This document shows, in pieces, positions 6,472 to 10,544 of a stretch of 10,544 nt of DNA. The position numbers were made by a program, and so were the translations under genes. How positions within the stretch are numbered: position 1 is the stretch's first letter; every line of letters starts with the position of its first letter. The stretch covers positions 1 to 10,544 of the forward strand of contig QMOL01000068.1 of NCBI GenBank assembly GCA_003648225.1, given 5' to 3'. This stretch comes from Chlamydiota bacterium (GTDB lineage Bacteria > Auribacterota > UBA3054 > B51-G9). The notes below the pieces were generated by a model. The model saw only the letters and a program-made list of their open reading frames with translations, ran no database searches and had not been told where the DNA came from.

Positions 6472-7072
6472 AAAAGATTTATTGAAAATAGAATTAATTA
6501 AAACCGATATTACTAAACTGAACGTTGACGCAATAGTTAACGCGGCAAATAAATCTTTACTCGGCGGCGGGGGAGTTGACGGCGCAATTCATCGCGCTGC
6601 CGGACCAGGTCTGCTCGATGAGTGTAAAAAACTTAACGGCTGTGAAACCGGACAGGCAAAAATTACAAAAGGATACAACCTGCCGGCGAAATTTGTGATT
6701 CATACCGTTGGACCCGTGTGGTCGGGCGGAAAAAGAAATGAGCCGGAATTATTAGCTTCATGTTACAGAACAAGTTTGCAACTTGCAAAAGAGCATGGAA
6801 TTAAAACAATAGCTTTTCCGGCAATAAGTTGTGGAGTGTATCATTTTCCGAAAGAAGAAGCGGCTGAAATCGCCCTGCGGGAAATTAAAAATTTCCTAAA
6901 CTCCCCTCCTTACCAAGGAGGGGTGCCCGACGGGCGGGGTGGTTCTTTAGAAAAAGTAATACTCGTCTGTTTTGACGATGAAATGCACGAAATTTATATG
7001 AAACTCACGAAAAAAACCACGAAAAACACAAAAAACTTTAACCACGAATTAACACGAATAGACACTAATTAA
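6458..7072 (+). CDS. Macro-domain protein (ADP-ribose / O-acetyl-ADP-ribose hydrolase-like), interrupted in frame by a repeat
   Basis: Macro domains bind ADP-ribose and many hydrolyse O-acetyl-ADP-ribose or remove ADP-ribose from proteins. This one resembles the YmdB/MacroD group: TDIT (16-19), VDAIVNAANKSLLGGGGVDGAIH (23-45, catalytic Asn/Asp loop), HTVGPVW (82-88) and AISCGVYHFP (122-131) are all present. Three oddities stand out. The GTG start at 6458 lies inside repeat DNA, so the native start may be lost, and internal GTG 6467 or TTG 6482 are alternatives. Residues about 148-163 (NSPPYQGGVPDGRGG and neighbours) come from an inserted palindromic element placed in the surface loop before the last strand LEKVILVCF. 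The tail from about residue 183 (KLTKKTTKNTKNFNHELTR) is encoded by CACGAA repeat DNA. The fold core seems complete, so it may still be functional. No DarT-like toxin is adjacent. Confidence 0.9.
   Translation: MKSVSKDLLKIELIKTDITKLNVDAIVNAANKSLLGGGGVDGAIHRAAGPGLLDECKKLNGCETGQAKITKGYNLPAKFVIHTVGPVWSGGKRNEPELLASCYRTSLQLAKEHGIKTIAFPAISCGVYHFPKEEAAEIALREIKNFLNSPPYQGGVPDGRGGSLEKVILVCFDDEMHEIYMKLTKKTTKNTKNFNHELTRIDTN
6901..6944. repeat. GC-rich double-palindrome element inserted in the macro-domain gene
   Basis: A perfect hairpin with 9-bp arms, CCCCTCCTT (6903-6911) and AAGGAGGGG (6915-6923), is followed by a smaller one, GCCC/GGGC (6925-6928, 6932-6935), and then GGGGTGGTT. It stands out sharply from its AT-rich surroundings. 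It keeps the reading frame open and adds about 15 residues rich in Gly, Pro and Arg. Very similar sequences occur, from memory, as dispersed repeats in several bacterial phyla, including as in-frame peptide insertions. Confidence 0.8.
7004..7070. repeat. CACGAA-type repeat, end of the macro gene (left arm of inverted pair)
   Basis: The motif CACGAA recurs four times (near 7006, 7017, 7042 and 7053), ending in AACCACGAATTAACACGA and GACACTAAT. It encodes the last 20 or so residues of the macro protein and its stop. An inverse copy follows at 7150-7180. Confidence 0.65.
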
Positions 7073-7149
7073 AAAAAATTACTAAATTAATTTATTAGTT
7101 ATGAATTACATGGAAAAAACTAAACTAAAACAAAAGAATAAATTTTATT

Positions 7150-7234
7150 ATTCGTGTTTATTAGTGTCCATTAGTGGTTAAAAAATATTATTATGTCCAT
7201 TAGTGATTAAAATTAGAGATATTAGTGTTAAAAC
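7150..7234. repeat. Inverse copy of the CACGAA repeat, before the PEP-CTERM-like gene
   Basis: ATTCGTGTTTATTAGTGTCC (7150-7169) and ATTAGTGGTT (7170-7179) form the reverse complement, with a few mismatches, of the left arm at 7040-7070. Further short copies (GTCCATTAGTGATTAA at 7195-7210 and ATTAGTGTTAAAA at 7221-7233) run right up to the next start codon. The 80 bases between the arms hold only AT-rich sequence with no convincing gene. The pair could form a long stem in the transcript. Confidence 0.6.
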
Positions 7235-7522
7235 ATGAAAACTTTGCTTTTTATATTCCTTTTTACTTTTACCGCTCTTGCGACTGAGCAGTACTATGCG
7301 GAAAGTGCGACTTTTTCCCTTAACGGGCAAAATGAGAACATGTATTCGGCTGAATCAGAAACATTTTCGATAACTATACCGGCAGAAGAACAGAATGTTT
7401 ATTCAGCTGAATCGGCTGTATTTGAATTAACGGGAATTAATGAAATTCCCGAACCGAGCTTGATTTATTGTTTATTATTTGCAGGTTGCTATTTATTAGT
7501 TAAGAATTATGATAAAATATGA
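7235..7522 (+). CDS. Small secreted protein with three internal repeats and a PEP-CTERM-like sorting signal
   Basis: I do not recognise a named family for the whole protein. The 95 residues divide cleanly. An N-terminal signal peptide (MKTLLFIFLFTFTALA, 1-16) precedes three tandem repeats of 16-19 residues sharing the core Y-(Y/S)-AES-x-x-F-x-(L/I) at 20-35, 36-54 and 55-70. Then come IPEP (71-74), a hydrophobic segment of about 15 residues (SLIYCLLFAGCYLLV) and a short tail with two lysines. The PEP-hydrophobic-basic ending is the PEP-CTERM architecture recognised by exosortases, although the basic tail is weaker than usual. If so, the mature protein is a roughly 55-residue exported peptide. 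Its 3' end overlaps the HicB-like gene by 14 bases. There is no ribosome site; repeat DNA abuts the ATG. It could be a remnant of a larger surface protein. Confidence 0.72.
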   Translation: MKTLLFIFLFTFTALATEQYYAESATFSLNGQNENMYSAESETFSITIPAEEQNVYSAESAVFELTGINEIPEPSLIYCLLFAGCYLLVKNYDKI

Positions 7523-7718
7523 AATTATTATTTATTGGAGCGAGGATGATCAAGCCTTTATTGCGGAAACACCGGAATTGGCTGGTTGCTTTGCAGATGG
7601 GGCAACTTATGATGAAGCAATTAAAAGTATGGAAGTTGTTATTGAAGAATGGATAGAAACAGCTAAACAATTAGGTAGAGAAATACCAAAGCCAAAAGGC
7701 AAACTTATGTACGCTTAA
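7509..7718 (+). CDS. HicB-like (type II antitoxin family) protein, orphan
   Basis: The 69-residue protein matches the HicB N-terminal partial RNase H-like fold: YEIIIYWSEDDQAFIAETPELAGCFADGATYDEAIKSMEVVIEEWIETAKQLGREIPKP. The TPELAGCFADGAT strand-turn and the EAIKSMEVVIEEWIE helix are diagnostic. In HicAB modules HicB neutralises the mRNA interferase HicA, and many HicB proteins carry a C-terminal DNA-binding domain; this one ends right after the core and has none. No HicA-like gene (about 60 residues with a conserved His) lies on either side. It is therefore an orphan HicB or a solo regulator, perhaps a leftover of a TA module. It starts inside the end of the preceding secreted-protein gene, implying translational coupling, and lies 28 bases before the PIN gene. 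Confidence 0.85.
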   Translation: MIKYEIIIYWSEDDQAFIAETPELAGCFADGATYDEAIKSMEVVIEEWIETAKQLGREIPKPKGKLMYA

Positions 7719-7746
7719 TTTTGAATTAAGCAATCGATAAAAAATT

Positions 7747-8208
7747 ATGAAAAAGAGAATATATACAGATACTTCAGTAATTGGTGGTTGCTTCGATGAC
7801 GAATTTAAAAAAGGATCTCGTGCCCTTTTTAATATGTTTCGTTCGGAATTAGCAACAATCGTTATTTCTAATCTTACTTTGGCAGAATTAGAAAATGCAC
7901 CGGAACCGGTACAAAACATTTTGAAAGAAATACCTGACACAAGCATAGAATACATTAATCTTACAGAAGAAGCTAAGGAATTGGCTAATAATTATTTAAA
8001 TGAAAAAGTGGTTTCCAATAAATTTATCGTTGATGCTCAACATATTGCAATTGCAACTGTCAATCGTGTTGACGTTTTAGTTAGCTGGAACTTTAAACAT
8101 ATTGTAAATCTTAAACGTATTTATAGTTATAATTCTATTAATCTTAAAATGGGTTATCCGATATTGGAAATCAGAAATCCGTTGGAGGTGATAAATTATG
8201 AAGATTAA
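7747..8208 (+). CDS. PIN-domain protein, putative VapC-like ribonuclease toxin
   Basis: PIN domains are Mg-dependent ribonucleases; in TA modules they cleave RNA. The 153-residue protein shows the acidic residues expected: Asp8 in YTDTSVIGG, Glu47 in LTLAELEN and Asp96 in FIVDAQHIAIA. The strand DVLVSWNFKHIVN (109-121) follows, where the usual fourth acidic position reads WNFKH, as in a common PIN subfamily that I know to pair with a small downstream partner. The catalytic set therefore looks intact. The gene is AT-rich, has no visible ribosome site, and overlaps the next small gene by 11 bases. That toxin-first order is the reverse of classical vapBC. Activity is inferred from motifs only. 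Confidence 0.88.
   Translation: MKKRIYTDTSVIGGCFDDEFKKGSRALFNMFRSELATIVISNLTLAELENAPEPVQNILKEIPDTSIEYINLTEEAKELANNYLNEKVVSNKFIVDAQHIAIATVNRVDVLVSWNFKHIVNLKRIYSYNSINLKMGYPILEIRNPLEVINYED
8184..8190 (+). promoter_or_regulatory. Strong ribosome binding site of the PIN partner gene
   Basis: GGAGGTG lies inside the end of the PIN gene, seven bases before the ATG at 8198. It supports high translation of the partner from within the toxin gene, a common way of keeping antitoxin in excess. Confidence 0.8.
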
Positions 8209-8398
8209 TACTGTTGAATTTATGAGAAAATCGCGGGACAACCTCGCAAAAAAAATTTGTAATATGTCTTGGAAAGAAGAACAAGAATTCTTGAAAAAAC
8301 ATACTAAAAAATTTAAATATTTATTTTCAAACAATAATGCTTTACATATTTCTGATAATATTAATCAAGAATATAATATAAAAATCGAAAAAAAATAA
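8198..8398 (+). CDS. Small putative antitoxin partner of the PIN protein
   Basis: This is a 66-residue basic, helical protein beginning MKINTVEFMRKSRDNLAKKICNMSWKEEQEFLKK. The pattern M(R/K)KxRDxL...(M/L)SxEEExxF(L/Y)KK resembles a family of very small proteins found directly downstream of PIN-domain genes of this type, where they are taken as antitoxins. The last 25 residues are Asn/Lys-rich without recognisable motif. It overlaps the PIN stop codon by 11 bases and has its own strong ribosome site. The antitoxin role is inferred from position, size and the resemblance recalled. It has no obvious DNA-binding domain. It is one of the most AT-rich genes of the window. Confidence 0.75.
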   Translation: MKINTVEFMRKSRDNLAKKICNMSWKEEQEFLKKHTKKFKYLFSNNNALHISDNINQEYNIKIEKK

Positions 8399-8450
8399 AC
8401 TTATATTCGCTTAAATTTATTTCCGTAATTAAAAATTATTTAATGCAATC

Positions 8451-8987
8451 ATGATGAAAACTTTCTTTCTCTCTCTCTTTATCGTTTCTGTTTCTTTCGC
8501 CGATGTCGTCGAAAACGTCATCGTGGACACCTCGCAAGCGCCAAGCAATTATGTCGTGTCTTATGACTTAAATACTACCGGTGATTGGTATTATGTTGAA
8601 GCGGTACTTTCGGATAATGCTGGAGTAGATTATCAATTTGCGATTGGTGAATCTAAGAATTATAATAGGAGTAAAACGCCAAATTTACCGGTGGTTTTTG
8701 GACCTTTTTATAATGAATCTACAATTAATGCGTATTTAAATATAAGTAGTAATTATTCATTTTCATTTAAAATCGGAAGACCACTTTCAATTCAAAATGC
8801 TAAATTGAAAATTATTGCTTCAAAAGAAAAACCAGTCGGAAAATTGTGGCAAGAAATAACCGCAGCCGCTCCATGGAGCGGTCGAAGAGGTCTCCAAAGT
8901 GTAGTTTTTGACAATAAAATTTGGGTACTTGGAGGGCGGAATAGTAGTGATTATAAAAATGATGTATGGTCAAGTCCGCCGGAATGA
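8451..8987 (+). CDS. Secreted protein truncated after its first Kelch repeat (probable gene remnant)
   Basis: The 178-residue product has a clear signal peptide (MMKTFFLSLFIVSVSFA, cleavage about residue 17) and a beta-rich domain of unknown type at about 18-125. The C-terminal stretch, with PWSGRRGLQSVVFDNKIWV, LGGRNS and YKNDVW, is a typical first Kelch blade (R-x-G-x-x-x-V-V-F-(D/N)-x-K-I-W-V-x-G-G, then Y-x-N-D-V-W). Kelch propellers need four to seven blades, yet the frame stops after SSPPE, just as the first blade ends, and the nucleotidyltransferase gene begins 23 bases later. This looks like a surface-protein gene whose 3' part was replaced. The start could be ATG 8451 or 8454. It shares the secreted-protein theme with the PEP-CTERM-like gene upstream, but the truncated form has no sorting signal. 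Confidence 0.8.
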   Translation: MMKTFFLSLFIVSVSFADVVENVIVDTSQAPSNYVVSYDLNTTGDWYYVEAVLSDNAGVDYQFAIGESKNYNRSKTPNLPVVFGPFYNESTINAYLNISSNYSFSFKIGRPLSIQNAKLKIIASKEKPVGKLWQEITAAAPWSGRRGLQSVVFDNKIWVLGGRNSSDYKNDVWSSPPE

Positions 8988-9009
8988 TAAAATTTTGGGA
9001 TTTAATAAA

Positions 9010-9324
9010 ATGACGAAAAAACAAAATATATTGCTTAAAGAAGTTAAAGATAATATTTTATCAGTAGAACCTTCTGCTGAAATTATTCTTTATGGCTCAC
9101 GGGCACGTGGTGATGAAACCAATGATTCTGACTGGGACATTCTTGTTTTGGCGTCCAAGAAAAATGAAAAGAATTTGTTCGATTCTATCTTTGATTTACT
9201 TTATGAACTCGAATTAAAATATAATGCTGTTATTTCTCTAATTGTAAAAAAACGTGGGGAGTGGAATGAATTAAAATTATCTCCGTTTTATAAAAATGTT
9301 ATGAAAGACGGTTTGAAATTATGA
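9010..9324 (+). CDS. Minimal nucleotidyltransferase (MNT) of an MNT/HEPN module
   Basis: Minimal nucleotidyltransferases of this kind act as antitoxins that modify (AMPylate) or bind the adjacent HEPN protein. The 104-residue protein from ATG 9010 has the signature LYGSRARGDETNDSDWDILV (27-46): GS at 29-30 and the metal-binding pair Asp41-x-Asp43. The third carboxylate, expected in a later strand (hDh), appears as Ser in NAVISLIV (72-79). Other family members, from memory, also read I-S there, so this may mark a subgroup. A longer frame opens at 8908 but reads through Kelch coding sequence; ATG 9010 with GGGA at 8997-9000 is preferred. Its TGA overlaps the HEPN ATG in an ATGA, showing tight coupling. 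Confidence 0.9.
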   Translation: MTKKQNILLKEVKDNILSVEPSAEIILYGSRARGDETNDSDWDILVLASKKNEKNLFDSIFDLLYELELKYNAVISLIVKKRGEWNELKLSPFYKNVMKDGLKL

Positions 9325-9704
9325 AAAAGCTGGATGAATACATAAAATACAGAATGAAACAAGCCAAACAAGCATTTGAAGAAGCTGAACTTATGGCAGA
9401 GCATAATCATTGGAACGCTTGTGTAAACCGACTTTATTATTCTTGTTTTAATGCTGTAAATGCTTTGCTCATAAAAAACGAATTAAGTTCATCAAAACAT
9501 TCAGGTGTATTATCCTTATTCAATTTACATTTTGTAAAGACAGGAGAAATATTAAAAGAAGATGCTAAAATTTATAATAAACTATTTAATAAACGGAATG
9601 ATAGTGATTATGTTGATTTCGTTGAATTTGATGAACAAACAGTTAAACCATGGATAAATCAAACACAAACTTTTATAAAAGTTATTGAAGAACAACTAAA
9701 TTAA
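9321..9704 (+). CDS. HEPN-domain protein, partner of the nucleotidyltransferase (putative toxin)
   Basis: HEPN proteins are all-helical and many are RNases. The 127-residue protein has the family features WNACVNRLYYSCFNAVNALL (31-50), KHSGVLSLF (59-67), FVKTGEI (71-77) and RNDSDYVDF (92-100). It belongs to the group usually encoded beside an MNT gene. The classical ribonuclease motif R-x4-6-H is not present: the equivalent site reads RNDSDY, with Tyr97 in place of His, as is common in this branch. Catalytic RNase activity is therefore uncertain. The Tyr is in the region where related HEPN toxins are AMPylated, but I cannot say it is the target. It is translationally coupled to the MNT gene by ATGA. 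Confidence 0.9.
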   Translation: MKKLDEYIKYRMKQAKQAFEEAELMAEHNHWNACVNRLYYSCFNAVNALLIKNELSSSKHSGVLSLFNLHFVKTGEILKEDAKIYNKLFNKRNDSDYVDFVEFDEQTVKPWINQTQTFIKVIEEQLN

Positions 9705-9725
9705 TCAAATGATTTTGTAAAAAAT

Positions 9726-9803
9726 AAAACTCGCGAAGCGCCCGGCGTATGCGGGGTAAAACTTAAAACTCGCAAAGCGCCCTGCGGATGCAGGGCGAAA
9801 CCT
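9726..9803. repeat. Two tandem 39-bp hairpin-forming repeats before atpB
   Basis: Copy 1 (9726-9764) and copy 2 (9765-9803) are directly adjacent and match at 32 of 39 positions by my count. Each begins AAAACTCGC and contains a stem-loop. Copy 2 forms a perfect 7-bp stem, GCCCTGC/GCAGGGC, with a GGAT loop (9779-9796). Copy 1 has the same fold with one mismatch and one G-T pair. They fill most of the 112-bp gap between the HEPN gene and atpB and end 13 bases before its ATG. There is no U-tract, so they are not typical terminators. They look like a REP-type dispersed element, and could affect transcript processing or atpB translation. Confidence 0.8.
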
Positions 9804-9816
9804 AAATAAAAATATT

Positions 9817-10544
9817 ATGCAAAAAGTCTACACAAGAGTTCTGCAAATCGCAGGTAATGTTATCACAGTCTCAGCAACAGGCATCGCTTACGGCGAACTC
9901 GCGGAAGTTAAAACTTCACGAGGTCCTTCTCTCGCTCAGGTAATTAAAACTCAGCACGACAGAGTCTCACTGCAGGTTTTCGCCGGTGCACGCGGAATCG
10001 CGACTAACGATGAAGTCAGATTTCTCGGCCATTCGATGGAAGTATCTTTTTCAAGTGATTTACTCGGAAGAATCTTTGACGGAAGTGGTGTGCCGAGAGA
10101 TAAAGGACCAACACTCGAAGGCAACTGGGTGGAAATCGGCGGGCCTTCCGTTAATCCGGCAAAACGTATTATTCCAAAAAATATGGTGCGAACAGGAATT
10201 CCGATGATTGATGTTTTCAACACGCTCGTTGAATCACAAAAACTTCCCATCTTTTCCGTTGCCGGAGAACCTTACAACGAACTGCTCGCAAGAATCGCCA
10301 TGCAGGCAGAAGTGGACATTATCGTTTTCGGCGGAATGGGACTGAAACACGATGACTACCTCTATTTTAAAGATACTTTCGATGAAGCCGGCGCGCTCGT
10401 AAGAACAGTTATGTTTGTTCATACCGCCGCCGACCCGACCGTAGAATGCCAGCTGGTTCCGGATATGTGCCTAGCTGTCGCGGAAAAATTCGCGCTCGAC
10501 GGTAAACGCGTGCTTGTTCTTCTTACCGATATGACAAACTTTGC
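9817..10544 (+). CDS. atpB: V/A-type ATP synthase subunit B (partial, C-terminus off window)
   Basis: Subunit B is the non-catalytic nucleotide-binding partner of A in the A3B3 head. I read 242 residues from ATG 9817 to the window end, without a stop. The protein starts MQKVYTRVLQIAGNVITV (beta-barrel) and has LGRIFDGSG (83-91). The FSVAGEPYNELLARIAMQAEVD segment (146-167) replaces the Walker A loop with the degenerate form seen in B subunits of the Chlamydia/Bacteroides type. VFGGMG and FVHTAADPTVECQLVPDMCLAVAEKFA follow. About half of the usual 430-440 residues is present. There is no ribosome site; the tandem hairpin repeats end just upstream. It belongs with atpE, DUF2764 and atpA, but a 3.5-kb island now separates it from atpA. 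Confidence 0.96.
   Translation, partial: MQKVYTRVLQIAGNVITVSATGIAYGELAEVKTSRGPSLAQVIKTQHDRVSLQVFAGARGIATNDEVRFLGHSMEVSFSSDLLGRIFDGSGVPRDKGPTLEGNWVEIGGPSVNPAKRIIPKNMVRTGIPMIDVFNTLVESQKLPIFSVAGEPYNELLARIAMQAEVDIIVFGGMGLKHDDYLYFKDTFDEAGALVRTVMFVHTAADPTVECQLVPDMCLAVAEKFALDGKRVLVLLTDMTNF

Larger units (their letters stand above)
6334..9816. other. Accessory island interrupting the V-ATPase operon between atpA and atpB
   Basis: Between the stop of atpA and the start of atpB lie eight small genes unrelated to ATP synthesis: macro-domain, PEP-CTERM-like, HicB-like, PIN, PIN-partner, truncated Kelch, nucleotidyltransferase and HEPN. Repeats lie at the left boundary (6334-6457), around and inside the macro gene, and at the right boundary (9726-9803). 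Genes of the PIN region are strikingly AT-rich compared with atpA. For example, the 60 bases from 8281 hold 10 G/C while the 60 from 5401 hold 36. No transposase, integrase, tRNA or clean target-site duplication was found, so the mode of entry is unknown. All island genes are on the ATPase strand. Confidence 0.85.

Noticed and set aside
6458..7072. DarTG-type toxin-antitoxin system (macro domain as DarG antitoxin)
   Set aside because: No DarT-like ADP-ribosyltransferase is next to the macro gene. The protein is a stand-alone macro domain without the C-terminal DarG extension.
7100..7180. Small reading frame of about 26 codons between the inverted repeat arms
   Set aside because: It runs into repeat DNA, has no ribosome site and shows no recognisable features.
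7509..8208. Complete HicAB module with the PIN gene as HicA
   Set aside because: The 153-residue neighbour has PIN-domain acidic residues and not the short HicA dsRBD-like fold.
8908..9009. Longer start of the nucleotidyltransferase at 8908
   Set aside because: The extra 34 residues are an out-of-frame reading of the Kelch blade; the family begins near MTKKQNILL.
9726..9803. CRISPR array
   Set aside because: Only two directly adjacent imperfect copies without spacers, and no cas genes. Hairpin-type tandem repeat fits better.
6334..9816. Prophage, insertion sequence or integron
   Set aside because: No transposase, integrase, phage structural gene, tRNA or convincing target duplication is visible.

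Overview
The window looks like a chromosomal piece of an anaerobic bacterium that carries the Chlamydia/Spirochaete/Bacteroidetes-type V/A-ATPase. Three things point this way: a ferredoxin-linked 2-oxoacid oxidoreductase (an oxygen-sensitive, TPP-dependent enzyme class), a V-type ATPase operon with a DUF2764 gene between the E and A subunits, and a small secreted protein ending in a PEP-CTERM-like sorting signal. Together these fit the PVC superphylum, with Lentisphaerae-like bacteria as my best guess. The phylum is inference, not shown directly.

Region 1 (1-3241, minus strand) is a five-gene operon read right to left: a P-loop (MinD/CobQ-like) ATPase, an 8-Cys 2x[4Fe-4S] ferredoxin, then the VorB-like alpha, TPP-binding beta and gamma (cut by the window edge) subunits of a 2-oxoacid:ferredoxin oxidoreductase. 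The genes overlap or are tightly spaced, except for a 90-bp gap holding a long imperfect hairpin between alpha and beta. A short, very AT-rich divergent intergenic region (3242-3357) separates it from region 2.

Region 2 (3358-6333 and 9817-end, plus strand) is the V/A-type ATPase operon: subunit E (atpE), DUF2764 protein, catalytic subunit A (atpA), and the start of subunit B (atpB), which runs off the window.

Region 3 (6334-9816, plus strand) is the main surprise. About 3.5 kb of accessory DNA sits between atpA and atpB, which are adjacent in the related operons I know. It holds a macro-domain protein, a tiny secreted PEP-CTERM-like protein with three internal repeats, an orphan HicB-like protein, a PIN-domain toxin with a 66-aa putative antitoxin, a secreted protein truncated after its first Kelch repeat, and a minimal nucleotidyltransferase/HEPN pair. 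All genes point the same way as the ATPase operon and I see no strong terminator, so read-through transcription of atpB is possible. The island is bounded and punctuated by repeats: CACGAA-type degenerate repeats on both sides of the macro gene, a GC-rich double-palindrome element inserted in frame inside the macro gene, and two tandem 39-bp hairpin repeats just before atpB. No transposase or integrase is visible. The island genes are visibly more AT-rich than atpA and atpB. No tRNA, rRNA or CRISPR array was recognised.
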